Origin: Psychrobacillus sp044762655 | GTDB taxonomy: Bacteria; Bacillota; Bacilli; Bacillales_A; Planococcaceae | Direction of reading: 5' to 3' | NCBI RefSeq assembly: GCF_044762655.1 | Contig: NZ_JBIWER010000001.1 | Location: forward strand, 744,001 to 808,000 | Length of the DNA stretch: 64,000 nt | Shown here: one piece after another, positions 34,274-43,424 of the stretch | Numbering within the stretch: position 1 is the first letter of the stretch | Layout of the letters: the number at the start of each line of letters is the position of its first letter | Program-made: the position numbers and the translations under genes | The notes under the pieces: generated by a model | Told to the model about the DNA's origin: nothing | The model's database searches: none | The model's input: the letters and a program-made list of their open reading frames with translations, nothing else

Positions 34274-35113
34274 TTAATTCACACGGCCTACTTCGTTAAC
34301 AGCTTTGTCCATACTTCTATCGTATGCTTGAAGTACCTTTTGGTTTGCTTCAAATGCGCGATAAGCAGTTAACATATCTGTCATTGTTCTAGCTGTGTCC
34401 ACATTTGAACCTTCCATATACCCCTGTTGCATCGAGAAAGAAATATTATCTATATTATAGGCTGATGGTAGTTCAGTTCCGTCGACTGTTCTGTATAAAC
34501 CGTTATCCTGCTTGATAAGAGTGTTAGGCTGTGCAGAGAATGATACACCAATTCGTGCTACTGCCGCATCGTCTACTAAGATCTGACCACTTGAATCTAC
34601 TTTAAAATCATCATTTTGTAGCTGAATCGGTTGCCCTTCCGAATCGAGTACATATAAACCTTGTGGGTTTGTTAAAAATCCGGAACCATCTAATGTAAAA
34701 TTCGAATTTCGAGTGTAAGCTTCTCCTTCAGTTGGATGCTGTAAACGATAGAATACTGCTCCCGTTTGTCCTGTTTCTTCATCAACTGGAAGTGAGCCAT
34801 CGATTAATGCTATATCTGTATTTAAATCTGTTTGGATGATTTGTCCCTGTGTCATTAATGCCATTGTTTCTTGCATGTAAACACCTGTACTAATTGCTCC
34901 AACTTCAGAAGTATACTTGCCGCTAATCGGATCCTTTGTAGGAATTTGAGTAGGTCCTAGTCTAGACATTAGCATGTCTGGAAAAGAACGAATCGTCGAT
35001 TGATCTGCTTTGAATCCAGGTGTATTGGCATTGGCCATATTATTTGTTAGTAGTTCTGTTCTACGCTGTTGTGCAATCATTCCGGATGCAACTGTAGTAA
35101 ATCCGCGAAACAT
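34274..35113 (-). CDS. flhO: Flagellar hook-basal body protein FlhO (FlgF family)
   Basis: A 279-residue protein paralogous to FlhP: RRTELLTNNMANANTPGFKA near the start and GSNVDTARTMTDMLTAYRAFE near the end. Start at 35113 with GGAGG seven bases upstream; the frame opens seven codons earlier without a ribosome site. Proximal/distal rod component, co-transcribed with flhP. Confidence 0.92.
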   Translation of the reverse strand: MFRGFTTVASGMIAQQRRTELLTNNMANANTPGFKADQSTIRSFPDMLMSRLGPTQIPTKDPISGKYTSEVGAISTGVYMQETMALMTQGQIIQTDLNTDIALIDGSLPVDEETGQTGAVFYRLQHPTEGEAYTRNSNFTLDGSGFLTNPQGLYVLDSEGQPIQLQNDDFKVDSSGQILVDDAAVARIGVSFSAQPNTLIKQDNGLYRTVDGTELPSAYNIDNISFSMQQGYMEGSNVDTARTMTDMLTAYRAFEANQKVLQAYDRSMDKAVNEVGRVN

Positions 35114-35177
35114 AAGAAAGCCTCCACTCTGCAAACGAAGTATACGAGCAATTTAGTGCTCCGCAGCCAGTTTGCAT

Positions 35178-36170
35178 TTATCTTCGTGATATTTTGTCAA
35201 TATTGTCTAACATTATCCCTGTTCCAATTGCGACACAATTCATCGGGTGTTCAGCTACTAATACCGGAACTTTTAACTCTTCCATTAACAAATGGTCCAT
35301 TCCGTGTAAAAGTGCTCCGCCTCCTGTTATAATAACTCCGCGATCAATAATATCTGCAGATAACTCAGGTGGTGTTTTTTCTAACACATTCTTTGCAGCT
35401 TGTACAATACCCAAAACGGATTCTTTCAATGCTTTTTCTATTTCTTCCGATTTAATCGTTATTGTTCTAGGAAGTCCTGTGACCATGTCCCGCCCACGAA
35501 TATCCATCTCCTCGTGACGACTATCTGGAAAAACAGTACCAACAGATATTTTGATATTTTCAGCAGTACGTTCACCGATTAGAAGTTTGTACTCTTTTTT
35601 AATGTACTGAAGAATGTCATTGTCAAATACATCTCCTGCAATTTTAATCGATTCACTCGTTACTATATCGCCCATGGAAAGTACTGCAACATCTGTTGTA
35701 CCTCCACCTATATCTACAACCATGTTACCACTCGGTTGGAAAATATCCATTCCTGCGCCGATTGCTGCTACTTTTGGCTCTTCCTCCAAATAAACCTTCT
35801 TCCCGCCAGACTTCTCCGCAGCTTCGCGTATTGCCTTTTGTTCAACACTAGTAATATTTGTAGGACAGCAGATTAAGATACGTGGCTTTGATAGAAATCC
35901 TTTGACATTTAATTTATTGATAAAATGTCTCAGCATTGCTTCTGTCACATCAAAATCAGCAATTACGCCATCTTTAAGTGGGCGAATCGCTATAATATTC
36001 CCTGGAGTTCTACCGACCATTTGTCTTGCTTCTTCTCCAACAGCCAGTACTTTTTTTGTGTTTCTATCTATAGCAACGACAGAGGGTTCGTTTAAAACAA
36101 TCCCTTTTCCTTTTACATGTATTAATACATTGGCTGTACCTAAATCAATTCCAATATCCTTTGCAAACAT
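35178..36170 (-). CDS. mbl: Rod-shape-determining actin homologue Mbl
   Basis: A 330-residue MreB-family protein beginning MFAKDIGIDLGTANVLIH, with phosphate-binding loops GTAN and DIGGGTTDVAVLS. Directs lateral-wall synthesis in rod-shaped Bacilli. Start at 36170 matches the family; the frame extends 25 codons further without homology. GGAG lies 11 bases upstream. Followed by the flagellar genes on the same strand. Confidence 0.95.
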   Translation of the reverse strand: MFAKDIGIDLGTANVLIHVKGKGIVLNEPSVVAIDRNTKKVLAVGEEARQMVGRTPGNIIAIRPLKDGVIADFDVTEAMLRHFINKLNVKGFLSKPRILICCPTNITSVEQKAIREAAEKSGGKKVYLEEEPKVAAIGAGMDIFQPSGNMVVDIGGGTTDVAVLSMGDIVTSESIKIAGDVFDNDILQYIKKEYKLLIGERTAENIKISVGTVFPDSRHEEMDIRGRDMVTGLPRTITIKSEEIEKALKESVLGIVQAAKNVLEKTPPELSADIIDRGVIITGGGALLHGMDHLLMEELKVPVLVAEHPMNCVAIGTGIMLDNIDKISRR

Positions 36171-36365
36171 TACTAATGTTTCTCCTTCCCAACTAAACCC
36201 ATTATGTATATTAATCAATACGTCTCTAACTTTAAATTTTATCATAGTTTTACTAGAATTACACTTTATTTAACAATATTATTTGTGAAAAAATGGCATA
36301 ATATTCACGTCTAAATAACTACCAGTTGAAATGGGGGATAAGACTTTGGGTCATTTAACCATAAG

Positions 36366-36395
36366 AAAAAGCCGTGATCAATTACTCATCACGAC
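36366..36395 (-). terminator. Terminator overlapping the spoIIID 3' end
   Basis: Stem GTGAT/ATCAC, extended by flanking pairs, with a 9-base loop and TTTTT on the minus strand; the upstream arm lies within the last codons of spoIIID. Confidence 0.65.
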
Positions 36396-36657
36396 CTCTT
36401 CTATCTTCTTTTTTCGTTTTCCACTTTCTTTTTGTCGCTTCTCCACCTCGTAAATGCCTGACCGATTTATGATACGCTAAAATTTCTTTTACCTCTTTTG
36501 CCAGCTGTGGATCTACTAAGTGGAGTCTTTCCGTCAAATCCTTATGCACAGTGCTTTTGGAATGACCGGTTGTGCTTGCGATCGCACGGACAGTTTTTTT
36601 GGTCTCAATGACCATTTCACCTAAACGTATGCATCTATGACGAATCGTTTCGTGCAC
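36382..36657 (-). CDS. spoIIID: Sporulation transcription factor SpoIIID
   Basis: A 91-residue DNA-binding protein of the mother cell. The helix-turn-helix HSKSTVHKDLTERL and the basic KSVRHLRGGEATKRKW tail are highly conserved in SpoIIID. GTG start with GGAAGAG upstream. Its position beside mbl is conserved in Bacilli. Confidence 0.95.
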   Translation of the reverse strand: MHETIRHRCIRLGEMVIETKKTVRAIASTTGHSKSTVHKDLTERLHLVDPQLAKEVKEILAYHKSVRHLRGGEATKRKWKTKKEDRRGRDE

Positions 36658-36725
36658 TAACTCTTCCTTTCGTTAGTAAAGGAACACTTTCCATCAATTT
36701 ATGCATACGTCTTAGCTATTATGAA

Positions 36726-37388
36726 TTAAAATGCTAGTAAAGTCTCTGGATTTACTAAAACACCATCTTGCAGTACTTCAAACTGAAGATGTACACCCGC
36801 TGTTGGGTTCCATTCATTTTCAGCTGCTGTAGCAAGTGAATCCCCTTGTTCTACAACGTCTCCAGCTTTTACTAGAATACCAGTGACAGAGCGATATTTG
36901 GTTACCATACCATTTGCATGTGACAAGACGATTTCATCTCCAACAAATGGGTCTAAATTGACTTCTTCTACTTTTCCACTCATTGCTGCAACTACTTCAA
37001 ACGGCTCACTCTTCATAGATAGAGATACTCCTGTATTCATCACATAAGTTTGATTGAATACTACTAACGACTGTTCACGAGTCGCCTCAGGTGCTTCCAT
37101 ATCGTAATAGTGCTGTACGATTTCCACGCTGTCTAGCAGAGTCTCTTTAAAAGGATATTTCATCGATTCTGCTTGTGCATTTGTTTCAATCGTTACTGAG
37201 TCGGGATCTTTGTTTGCATCTGTCCATTCTGAATCCTTTACAGAATCATCCGTGACATACACATTGTACCCCCAAATCATTCCTACAAAAGCTACCGAAA
37301 AACCTGCATAAACTAGTGGCCAAAACCACGGCTTTTTCGGGTTATTTTTCTTCTTCTGAGAAGTATTGTTCTTTTGTTCTTCTCTCAT
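36726..37388 (-). CDS. spoIIQ: Forespore engulfment protein SpoIIQ with degenerate LytM domain
   Basis: A 220-residue protein with one membrane helix (about 22-42) and an extracellular M23/LytM-like domain. SpoIIQ zippers with SpoIIIAH during engulfment. Catalytic residues are lost: the first zinc motif reads NTGVSL and the HXH motif reads HLQ (VHLQFEV), so peptidase activity is not expected. The ATG at 37388 follows GAGGTG by six bases. It lies between spoIID and spoIIID. Confidence 0.92.
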   Translation of the reverse strand: MREEQKNNTSQKKKNNPKKPWFWPLVYAGFSVAFVGMIWGYNVYVTDDSVKDSEWTDANKDPDSVTIETNAQAESMKYPFKETLLDSVEIVQHYYDMEAPEATREQSLVVFNQTYVMNTGVSLSMKSEPFEVVAAMSGKVEEVNLDPFVGDEIVLSHANGMVTKYRSVTGILVKAGDVVEQGDSLATAAENEWNPTAGVHLQFEVLQDGVLVNPETLLAF

Positions 37389-37419
37389 TTTCATCACCTC
37401 TAATTGCATTGTTTGCAAA

Positions 37420-38361
37420 TCAAGGAGATTTTAAACATGGTGAAAATTTTTTTATTTCAGTACCCTTATAGTAGTGGAGTAAAATGTCTTGCGCCAATAC
37501 AGAATCGTTGGCGAGTACCTCTGCGCCGTACTGACTCATTCCTACTCCGTGTCCGTATCCAACAGTATCTACTACTACTTTATCAGATTGAAACGTTATG
37601 GTGAAATCAGTAGACGGTAGACCTAATAGTGTTCGAACTTCCCGGCCTGTCCACGACTTTCCATTCATATGGATCGATTCAACTCGGTCCGTATCAGTCT
37701 TTGTTACTTGAAAAGTTTTAGGTATGTTTGCAGTCCATTTCATTTTAAAAGCTTTTGACCATTCTTCGTGTGTGAATTCAAACTGTTTGGTCCTATTAGG
37801 AGCATACAGTTCCTCTGATTCACTTGGAACAGATACTAAATAGGGAATAACATTTCCACTATAATTTTCTGCACTTTCTGTCTGACCGTTACTGGAGGAA
37901 AAGAACATCGCTGTGATTAGTTGATCTTTGTAGACAATAATATTTCCTTCTGTCTCATCGATGATCTTTTTCAGCTTGTCTTCATATTGAAGAAAGGAAG
38001 CCCCCCATTTTTTCTTCCGATCTTCTTCACTCGCATACACCTGTTTCAATACAGTAGGATCAATTGGTTTTTGTCCATAATTCGTATCTCTAAGCACATA
38101 TGTCCTGGACGCTATGGATTGCGCTTTTAATGCCTCTTCATGAAACGTAGCTGGCATTTCTGCTGCCACAACTCCAAGTATATAGCTTTCTAGCGGAATT
38201 TTTTCCTTAACCCCTTTCACTTCAATAAGTATTGGACATGCAATTTCGAGTTCGGAAGTTGGTGGTAGTACTGTTTTTTCATGCGATTTTTCTTTTATTA
38301 ATAAAAAGGGCAAAAACAATAGGGCTAGGCATAAGATTATAAAGAGTATGTTTTGTTTCAT
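37420..38361 (-). CDS. spoIID: Stage II sporulation protein D
   Basis: A 313-residue membrane-anchored lytic transglycosylase of the engulfment complex. Motifs: LESYILGVVAAEMPATFH, AQSIASRTYV, FFSSSNGQTESAE and the C-terminal GYGHGVGMSQYGA. One N-terminal membrane helix. The ribosome site before the ATG is poor, which may limit expression. It precedes spoIIQ by about 30 bases. Confidence 0.95.
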   Translation of the reverse strand: MKQNILFIILCLALLFLPFLLIKEKSHEKTVLPPTSELEIACPILIEVKGVKEKIPLESYILGVVAAEMPATFHEEALKAQSIASRTYVLRDTNYGQKPIDPTVLKQVYASEEDRKKKWGASFLQYEDKLKKIIDETEGNIIVYKDQLITAMFFSSSNGQTESAENYSGNVIPYLVSVPSESEELYAPNRTKQFEFTHEEWSKAFKMKWTANIPKTFQVTKTDTDRVESIHMNGKSWTGREVRTLLGLPSTDFTITFQSDKVVVDTVGYGHGVGMSQYGAEVLANDSVLAQDILLHYYKGTEIKKFSPCLKSP

Positions 38362-38514
38362 AGAAATACTATATGCTCGTTTTTAGAGAGTGATGATTCT
38401 ATTTTAATATATTTGAACTTTGATAAATTACAAATAATTAGAGACTCAAATATTAAAACAGTGCAGCTTTACGTTCTATTCGAGAGAGATTGTTGGTTCA
38501 ATCTATTAAATATA

Positions 38515-38556
38515 CACAAAAAAGCACTACACGATCATACATGTGTAGTGCTTTAC
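38515..38556 (-). terminator. Terminator after murA
   Basis: Stem AAAGCACTACAC/GTGTAGTGCTTT with a 10-base loop and TTTTTTG on the minus strand, nine bases after the murA stop. Confidence 0.9.
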
Positions 38557-38564
38557 ATATGGTA

Positions 38565-39860
38565 TTATACCAATTGAATTTCTTTTTCAGCTGATTCGCT
38601 ACCGATACGTTCGATATCTGCGCCAAGTGCTGCAAGTTTTTTGTCGAAATCAACATATCCTCTATCCAAGTGATAGAGCTCTGTAACGCGTGTGATCCCT
38701 TCTGCGACTAATCCTGCGATGATAAGTGCCGCCGCCGCTCTTAGGTCAGTTGCTGCAACTTCTGCACCTTGTAGGTCAGATGGTGACTCCATAATAACAG
38801 ATCGGCCTTCGATTTTCATGTTACCATTCATTCTGCGGAATTCTTCCACGTGCATGAAACGATTTTCGAATACTGTTTCTGTTATGATGCCAGTTCCGTG
38901 AGCAGTCATCATTAATGCCATCATTTGAGATTGCATATCTGTTGGGAAACCTGGGTGTGGCATCGTTTTGATATCGATAGATTTTAAATTACCTTCAGAG
39001 CGTACACGAAGACCCTGTTCTTCTTCGGTAATTTCAATGCCCATTTCTTGCATTTTAGATATAAGTGCTGTCATATGTTCAGGTACTGCATTTTCAATTA
39101 GGACATTGCCTTTTGTAATTGCTGCAGCTACCATGAATGTTCCAGCTTCAATACGATCTGGTATGATATGGTGTTCAGTGCCGTGTAATTCTTCTACACC
39201 TTCAATGCGAATAGTGTCGGTTCCTGCACCTTTGACTTTACCACCCATTTCGTTGATGAAGTTAGCTAAATCGACAATTTCTGGTTCTTTCGCAGCATTT
39301 TCGATAATAGTTGTACCTTCCGCCAATGCAGCAGCTGTCATAATATTTTCAGTTGCTCCTACGCTTGGAACATCCAAATAAATTTTAGCACCTTTTAGAC
39401 GACCATTTGTCTTTGCTTCAACAAATCCATGTCCAAAGGAAATTTCTGCACCCATTGCTTCAAAACCTTTTAAATGCTGATCGATAGGACGTGATCCTAT
39501 TGCACAGCCTCCTGGTAGAGCTACGCGAGCAAAACCATTACGCGCTAAGATTGGACCCATAACAAGAATTGATGCACGCATTTTACGCACATACTCGAAT
39601 TGAGCTTCGCTAGATAATTTTTTTTGCGAATCAATGATTACTTCATTCTCTTTTGGGCTATAACTAACTTCTGTATTTAAACTTTTCAATACTTCATTTA
39701 TTGTCAAAACATCTGCAAGTGTCGGTACATCTTTGATAACGTTTTTGCCTTTAGTCGCAAGTAGAGCTGCAGCTAATACTGGTAATACCGCATTTTTTGC
39801 ACCTTCTACTCGTACTGTCCCGTTTAACGTTTGGCCACCTTTAACAACTATTTTGTCCAC
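38565..39860 (-). CDS. murA: UDP-N-acetylglucosamine 1-carboxyvinyltransferase MurA (MurAA)
   Basis: First committed enzyme of peptidoglycan synthesis, adding enolpyruvate to UDP-GlcNAc. The catalytic cysteine (about Cys119, the fosfomycin target) is in PGGCAIGSRPIDQH. EGAKNAVLPVLAA is at the N-terminus. The GTG start at 39860 with GGAGG six or seven bases upstream gives 431 residues; the frame continues upstream without homology. Position next to the atp operon identifies it as murAA. A second murA lies at the right window edge. Confidence 0.93.
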   Translation of the reverse strand: MDKIVVKGGQTLNGTVRVEGAKNAVLPVLAAALLATKGKNVIKDVPTLADVLTINEVLKSLNTEVSYSPKENEVIIDSQKKLSSEAQFEYVRKMRASILVMGPILARNGFARVALPGGCAIGSRPIDQHLKGFEAMGAEISFGHGFVEAKTNGRLKGAKIYLDVPSVGATENIMTAAALAEGTTIIENAAKEPEIVDLANFINEMGGKVKGAGTDTIRIEGVEELHGTEHHIIPDRIEAGTFMVAAAITKGNVLIENAVPEHMTALISKMQEMGIEITEEEQGLRVRSEGNLKSIDIKTMPHPGFPTDMQSQMMALMMTAHGTGIITETVFENRFMHVEEFRRMNGNMKIEGRSVIMESPSDLQGAEVAATDLRAAAALIIAGLVAEGITRVTELYHLDRGYVDFDKKLAALGADIERIGSESAEKEIQLV

Positions 39861-40182
39861 TACTTTCCCTCCGCGTTCATTATCCATTTGCTTTATATAA
39901 AAGAATACGTATGATGTCAATTTTAGGTATTCAAAACAATATTCATCATACAACGTAATTCGACTATATACAAGCATCTAAAACACTATTTTTGAAGACT
40001 TTTCATAAAATTTTCTTGTTTCTATTATACGTATTACCTAGTCTTTTCGTGTAGATAATTTTAAAATACCCACAGTACAATTAGGTAAACCTCTTTAGCA
40101 AAAAATTTCCCAGGAAATACGTGAAGATTCTACATGCTCATACAAACTTTTCTATAATTTGCATGAGCATATAGGATCCTAT
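39861..40182. other. Intergenic between murA and ywzB
   Basis: No gene seen. B. subtilis has ywmB here; no remnant is recognisable. An inverted repeat ATGCTCAT/ATGAGCAT (about 40134-40172, 19-base loop) lies just after ywzB but has no T-run, so it is a weak terminator candidate. Confidence 0.55.
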
Positions 40183-40419
40183 TTACTCGAATAAAAAAGG
40201 AAGCTGGTTTGACCAACTTGTTAAATTCAAGAAAAAATTTGCGACTATGGAGCCTATCATAATACTCGTTAAAATATAAAATAGTTGAGCTTGAAATACA
40301 CGATTTTTCTTTATTATTTTATCCAACATTAATGACTGTAACGCATAGAAAGAAATACCGATAAAAAAGATATTTGCAAGTATTGCTATTAGTGCTTGTT
40401 CACTACTTAATAATCCCAT
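40183..40419 (-). CDS. ywzB: DUF1146 membrane protein YwzB
   Basis: A 78-residue protein with two membrane helices and the DUF1146 core FYALQSLMLDKIIKKN. Conserved beside the ATP synthase operon in Bacilli; function unknown. GGAGG precedes the ATG. Confidence 0.85.
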   Translation of the reverse strand: MGLLSSEQALIAILANIFFIGISFYALQSLMLDKIIKKNRVFQAQLFYILTSIMIGSIVANFFLNLTSWSNQLPFLFE

Positions 40420-40446
40420 TTATAGTCCTCCTATTCGAGACAATAA

Positions 40447-40480
40447 TAAAAAGCAGACAGAATTTATCCTGCCCGCTTCA
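40447..40480 (-). terminator. Terminator between atpC and ywzB
   Basis: Stem AGCGGGCAG/CTGTCTGCT with two G-T pairs, AT-rich loop and a following TTTTATTATT on the minus strand. It probably ends the atp transcript. Confidence 0.7.
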
Positions 40481-40640
40481 ATTAAATTAACTTCGCCTAG
40501 GCATTAAGCTCAAAATTATGTAGGTAGGTTAACCTATTAAATTTTCAATTTGATAGGCAACTTTCTTCATCAAGCCATTACTAAGCATGATAAAATACCT
40601 TACATAATTTCTTGCTTCACCAGAGGCTTTAAGTATAAGC

Positions 40641-41045
40641 TTAAATATTACCCTCATGAACGTTGATACGATTCATCGCACGTTTCAATGCAAGTTCAGC
40701 ACGATTAAAATCAACCGAGTCTTGTTTACTTTGAATACGTTCTTCTGCACGTTTCATCGCTTCTTTAGCACGAGCTAAATCGATACCGGAAGCAACTTCA
40801 GCTGATGTTGCAAGAATCGATACCTTTTCAGGTCGAACTTCCACAAATCCACTGCTTACTGCTACGTACTCTGTTTTTGCCTCTTTTTTCAATTTTATTG
40901 CACCTGTTACAAGTGGCGCAACCATTGGAATATGGCCAGGTAAAATACCGATTTCACCAGATGCTGTTTTTGCGATAATCATGTCTACTTCAGAATCGTA
41001 TACCGGGCCGTCGGGAGTGACAATATTGACTGTAAGTGTCTTCAT
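40641..41045 (-). CDS. atpC: ATP synthase epsilon subunit
   Basis: A 134-residue F1 subunit: beta-sandwich N-terminus (VNIVTPDGPVYDSEVDMI, EIGILPGHIPMVAPL) and a helical hairpin C-terminus (ALKRAMNRINVHEG). Last gene of the atp operon, 24 bases after atpD. Confidence 0.95.
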   Translation of the reverse strand: MKTLTVNIVTPDGPVYDSEVDMIIAKTASGEIGILPGHIPMVAPLVTGAIKLKKEAKTEYVAVSSGFVEVRPEKVSILATSAEVASGIDLARAKEAMKRAEERIQSKQDSVDFNRAELALKRAMNRINVHEGNI

Positions 41046-41069
41046 ATTTTTACCTCCTGGTCCGATTTA

Positions 41070-42485
41070 TTATACTTCTACGCCCATGCTTTTCGCTTTT
41101 TCTACAACTTCTTCAATGCGTCCAACTAAACGGAATGCATCTTCTGGTAAATGGTCATATTTTCCTTCAAGAATTTGTTTGAATCCTTCAACAGTTTCTT
41201 TAACTGGAACGTATGAACCTTTTTGACCTGTAAATTGTTCTGCAACATGGAAGTTTTGAGATAGGTAGAACTGAATACGACGAGCACGGTTAACCGTCAG
41301 CTTGTCTTCGTCTCCTAATTCGTCCATACCTAAGATTGCGATAATATCTTGAAGCTCTCTGTAACGTTGTAAAGTATATTGCACTTGACGTGCTACTTCA
41401 TAATGCTCCGGACCTACGATTTCAGGAGAAAGCGCACGTGAAGAAGAAGCTAAAGGATCAACCGCTGGGTAAATACCCATCTCAGATAATTTACGTTCTA
41501 AGTTTGTAGTCGCATCTAAGTGAGCGAAAGTTGTTGCAGGAGCTGGATCCGTATAGTCATCGGCTGGTACATAAATCGCTTGGATAGATGTAACTGAACC
41601 AGTGTTTGTTGACGTGATACGCTCTTGTAATTGACCCATTTCAGTTGCAAGTGTTGGTTGGTAACCAGCTGCAGAAGGCATACGACCTAATAGTGCTGAA
41701 ACCTCAGAACCTGCTTGCGTGAAACGGAAGATATTATCGATGAATAGAAGTACGTCTGCACCTTGTTCATCACGGAAATATTCTGCCATTGTAAGACCAG
41801 TTAAAGCAACACGCATACGTGCGCCAGGTGGCTCATTCATTTGACCAAATACCATTGCTGTTTTCTTAATAACGCCTGAATCGCTCATCTCGTGGAATAA
41901 GTCATTTCCTTCACGCGTACGCTCACCAACACCAGCGAATACAGAGATACCGCCGTGCTCTTGAGCAATGTTATTGATAAGTTCTTGGATTAGAACTGTT
42001 TTCCCTACTCCGGCACCACCGAATAGACCAATTTTACCACCTTTAATATAAGGTGCTAATAGATCTACTACTTTGATACCTGTTTCAAGAATTTCAACTT
42101 CTGTTGAAAGGTTTTCAAATGTTGGAGCTTGACGGTGGATTGGATCACGACGATCTGCCACTGAAATTTCTTCTCCTAAGTCAATAACCTCACCAAGTAC
42201 GTTGAATACACGTCCTAATGTTACATCACCAACTGGAACAGAAATTGCTGCACCAGCATCGATTACCTCTGTACCACGCTTAAGGCCGTCCGTAGATGAC
42301 ATTGCAATAGTACGAACAGAGTCATCTCCTAAGTGTAAAGCTACTTCTAACGTTAACGTTGTCGGTGCTTCGTTTGGACGTTCAATCGCTACAGTTAGTG
42401 CATTATAGATAGCTGGTAAATGGCCGTTGTCAAACTTTACGTCTACAACTGGACCCATTACTTGTAGTACTTGTCCTTTGTTCAC
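41070..42485 (-). CDS. atpD: ATP synthase beta subunit
   Basis: A 471-residue catalytic F1 subunit. Walker A is GGAGVGKT, Walker B LLFIDNIFRF, and the family signature PAVDPLASSSRAL is present. Length is typical. Located between atpG and atpC. Confidence 0.97.
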   Translation of the reverse strand: MNKGQVLQVMGPVVDVKFDNGHLPAIYNALTVAIERPNEAPTTLTLEVALHLGDDSVRTIAMSSTDGLKRGTEVIDAGAAISVPVGDVTLGRVFNVLGEVIDLGEEISVADRRDPIHRQAPTFENLSTEVEILETGIKVVDLLAPYIKGGKIGLFGGAGVGKTVLIQELINNIAQEHGGISVFAGVGERTREGNDLFHEMSDSGVIKKTAMVFGQMNEPPGARMRVALTGLTMAEYFRDEQGADVLLFIDNIFRFTQAGSEVSALLGRMPSAAGYQPTLATEMGQLQERITSTNTGSVTSIQAIYVPADDYTDPAPATTFAHLDATTNLERKLSEMGIYPAVDPLASSSRALSPEIVGPEHYEVARQVQYTLQRYRELQDIIAILGMDELGDEDKLTVNRARRIQFYLSQNFHVAEQFTGQKGSYVPVKETVEGFKQILEGKYDHLPEDAFRLVGRIEEVVEKAKSMGVEV

Positions 42486-42519
42486 TACTGTTCCCTCCTG
42501 TCTTACTTTCTATCTTAAA

Positions 42520-43380
42520 CTATTCTAAAGCCGCTGCACCGCCGACGATTTCCGTAATTTCTTGCGTAATCGCTGCTTGACGTGCTCGGTTGTATACTAA
42601 TGTTAAATTGCTGATCATATCAGCTGCATTGTCTGTTGCGGATTTCATCGCAGACATACGAGAAGCATGCTCACTGGCTTTACCATCGAGTAGTGCACCG
42701 AAAATCAGGCTTTCCGCATATTGTGGAAGTAATACTTCTAGAATTGCTTCAGGTGAAGGCTCAAATTCATAGGAAGCAGCTGTGCCTGTTTCTACTGCAA
42801 TATCCGTAAGTGGCAGTACCTTTTTCTCCGTTACTTCACTAGAGATGGCACTGACAAAGTGGTTATAGTACATATAAAGTTCATCATATGTACCATCCGT
42901 GAACATACCAACAGCTTTGCGAGCAACTTCTTTTATATCAGCAAAAGCAGGTTGGTCTGGTAAGCCGACTACTTCCCCAATTACGTTTGAACCACGTTTT
43001 AGGAAGAAATCACGTCCCATACGACCGATTGCTAAGATTACATACTCTTCTTTTGAAGAATGTCTTTCAGCTATCGCGTTAACTACTGCACGAATAACAT
43101 TACTGTTATAAGCTCCAGCTAAACCACGATCAGCAGTGATGACAAGATATGCAGTCTTTTTAACAGGACGGTGAGTTAACATCGGATGTCCACTATCACT
43201 AGTACCTGATGCAATTGCACCAACTACTTCTTGAATCTTAGACATGTAGGGAACGTATGCTTTTGCATTTTCCTCTGCACGGTTCAATTTAGAAGCAGAA
43301 ACCATTTGCATAGCTTTTGTTATCTGACTTGTTTTCTTTGTTGACGTAATTTTACTTTTTATGTCGCGTAATGATGCCAC
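42520..43380 (-). CDS. atpG: ATP synthase gamma subunit
   Basis: A 286-residue central-shaft subunit with long terminal helices: SLRDIKSKITSTKKTSQITK at the start and YNRARQAAITQEITEIVGGA at the end. GTG start with AGGTGG upstream. Length and position are standard. Confidence 0.96.
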   Translation of the reverse strand: MASLRDIKSKITSTKKTSQITKAMQMVSASKLNRAEENAKAYVPYMSKIQEVVGAIASGTSDSGHPMLTHRPVKKTAYLVITADRGLAGAYNSNVIRAVVNAIAERHSSKEEYVILAIGRMGRDFFLKRGSNVIGEVVGLPDQPAFADIKEVARKAVGMFTDGTYDELYMYYNHFVSAISSEVTEKKVLPLTDIAVETGTAASYEFEPSPEAILEVLLPQYAESLIFGALLDGKASEHASRMSAMKSATDNAADMISNLTLVYNRARQAAITQEITEIVGGAAALE

Positions 43381-43424
43381 TGGTATTTCACCACCTTTTT
43401 GTTTTTTTCACTTAGACAAAGGAA

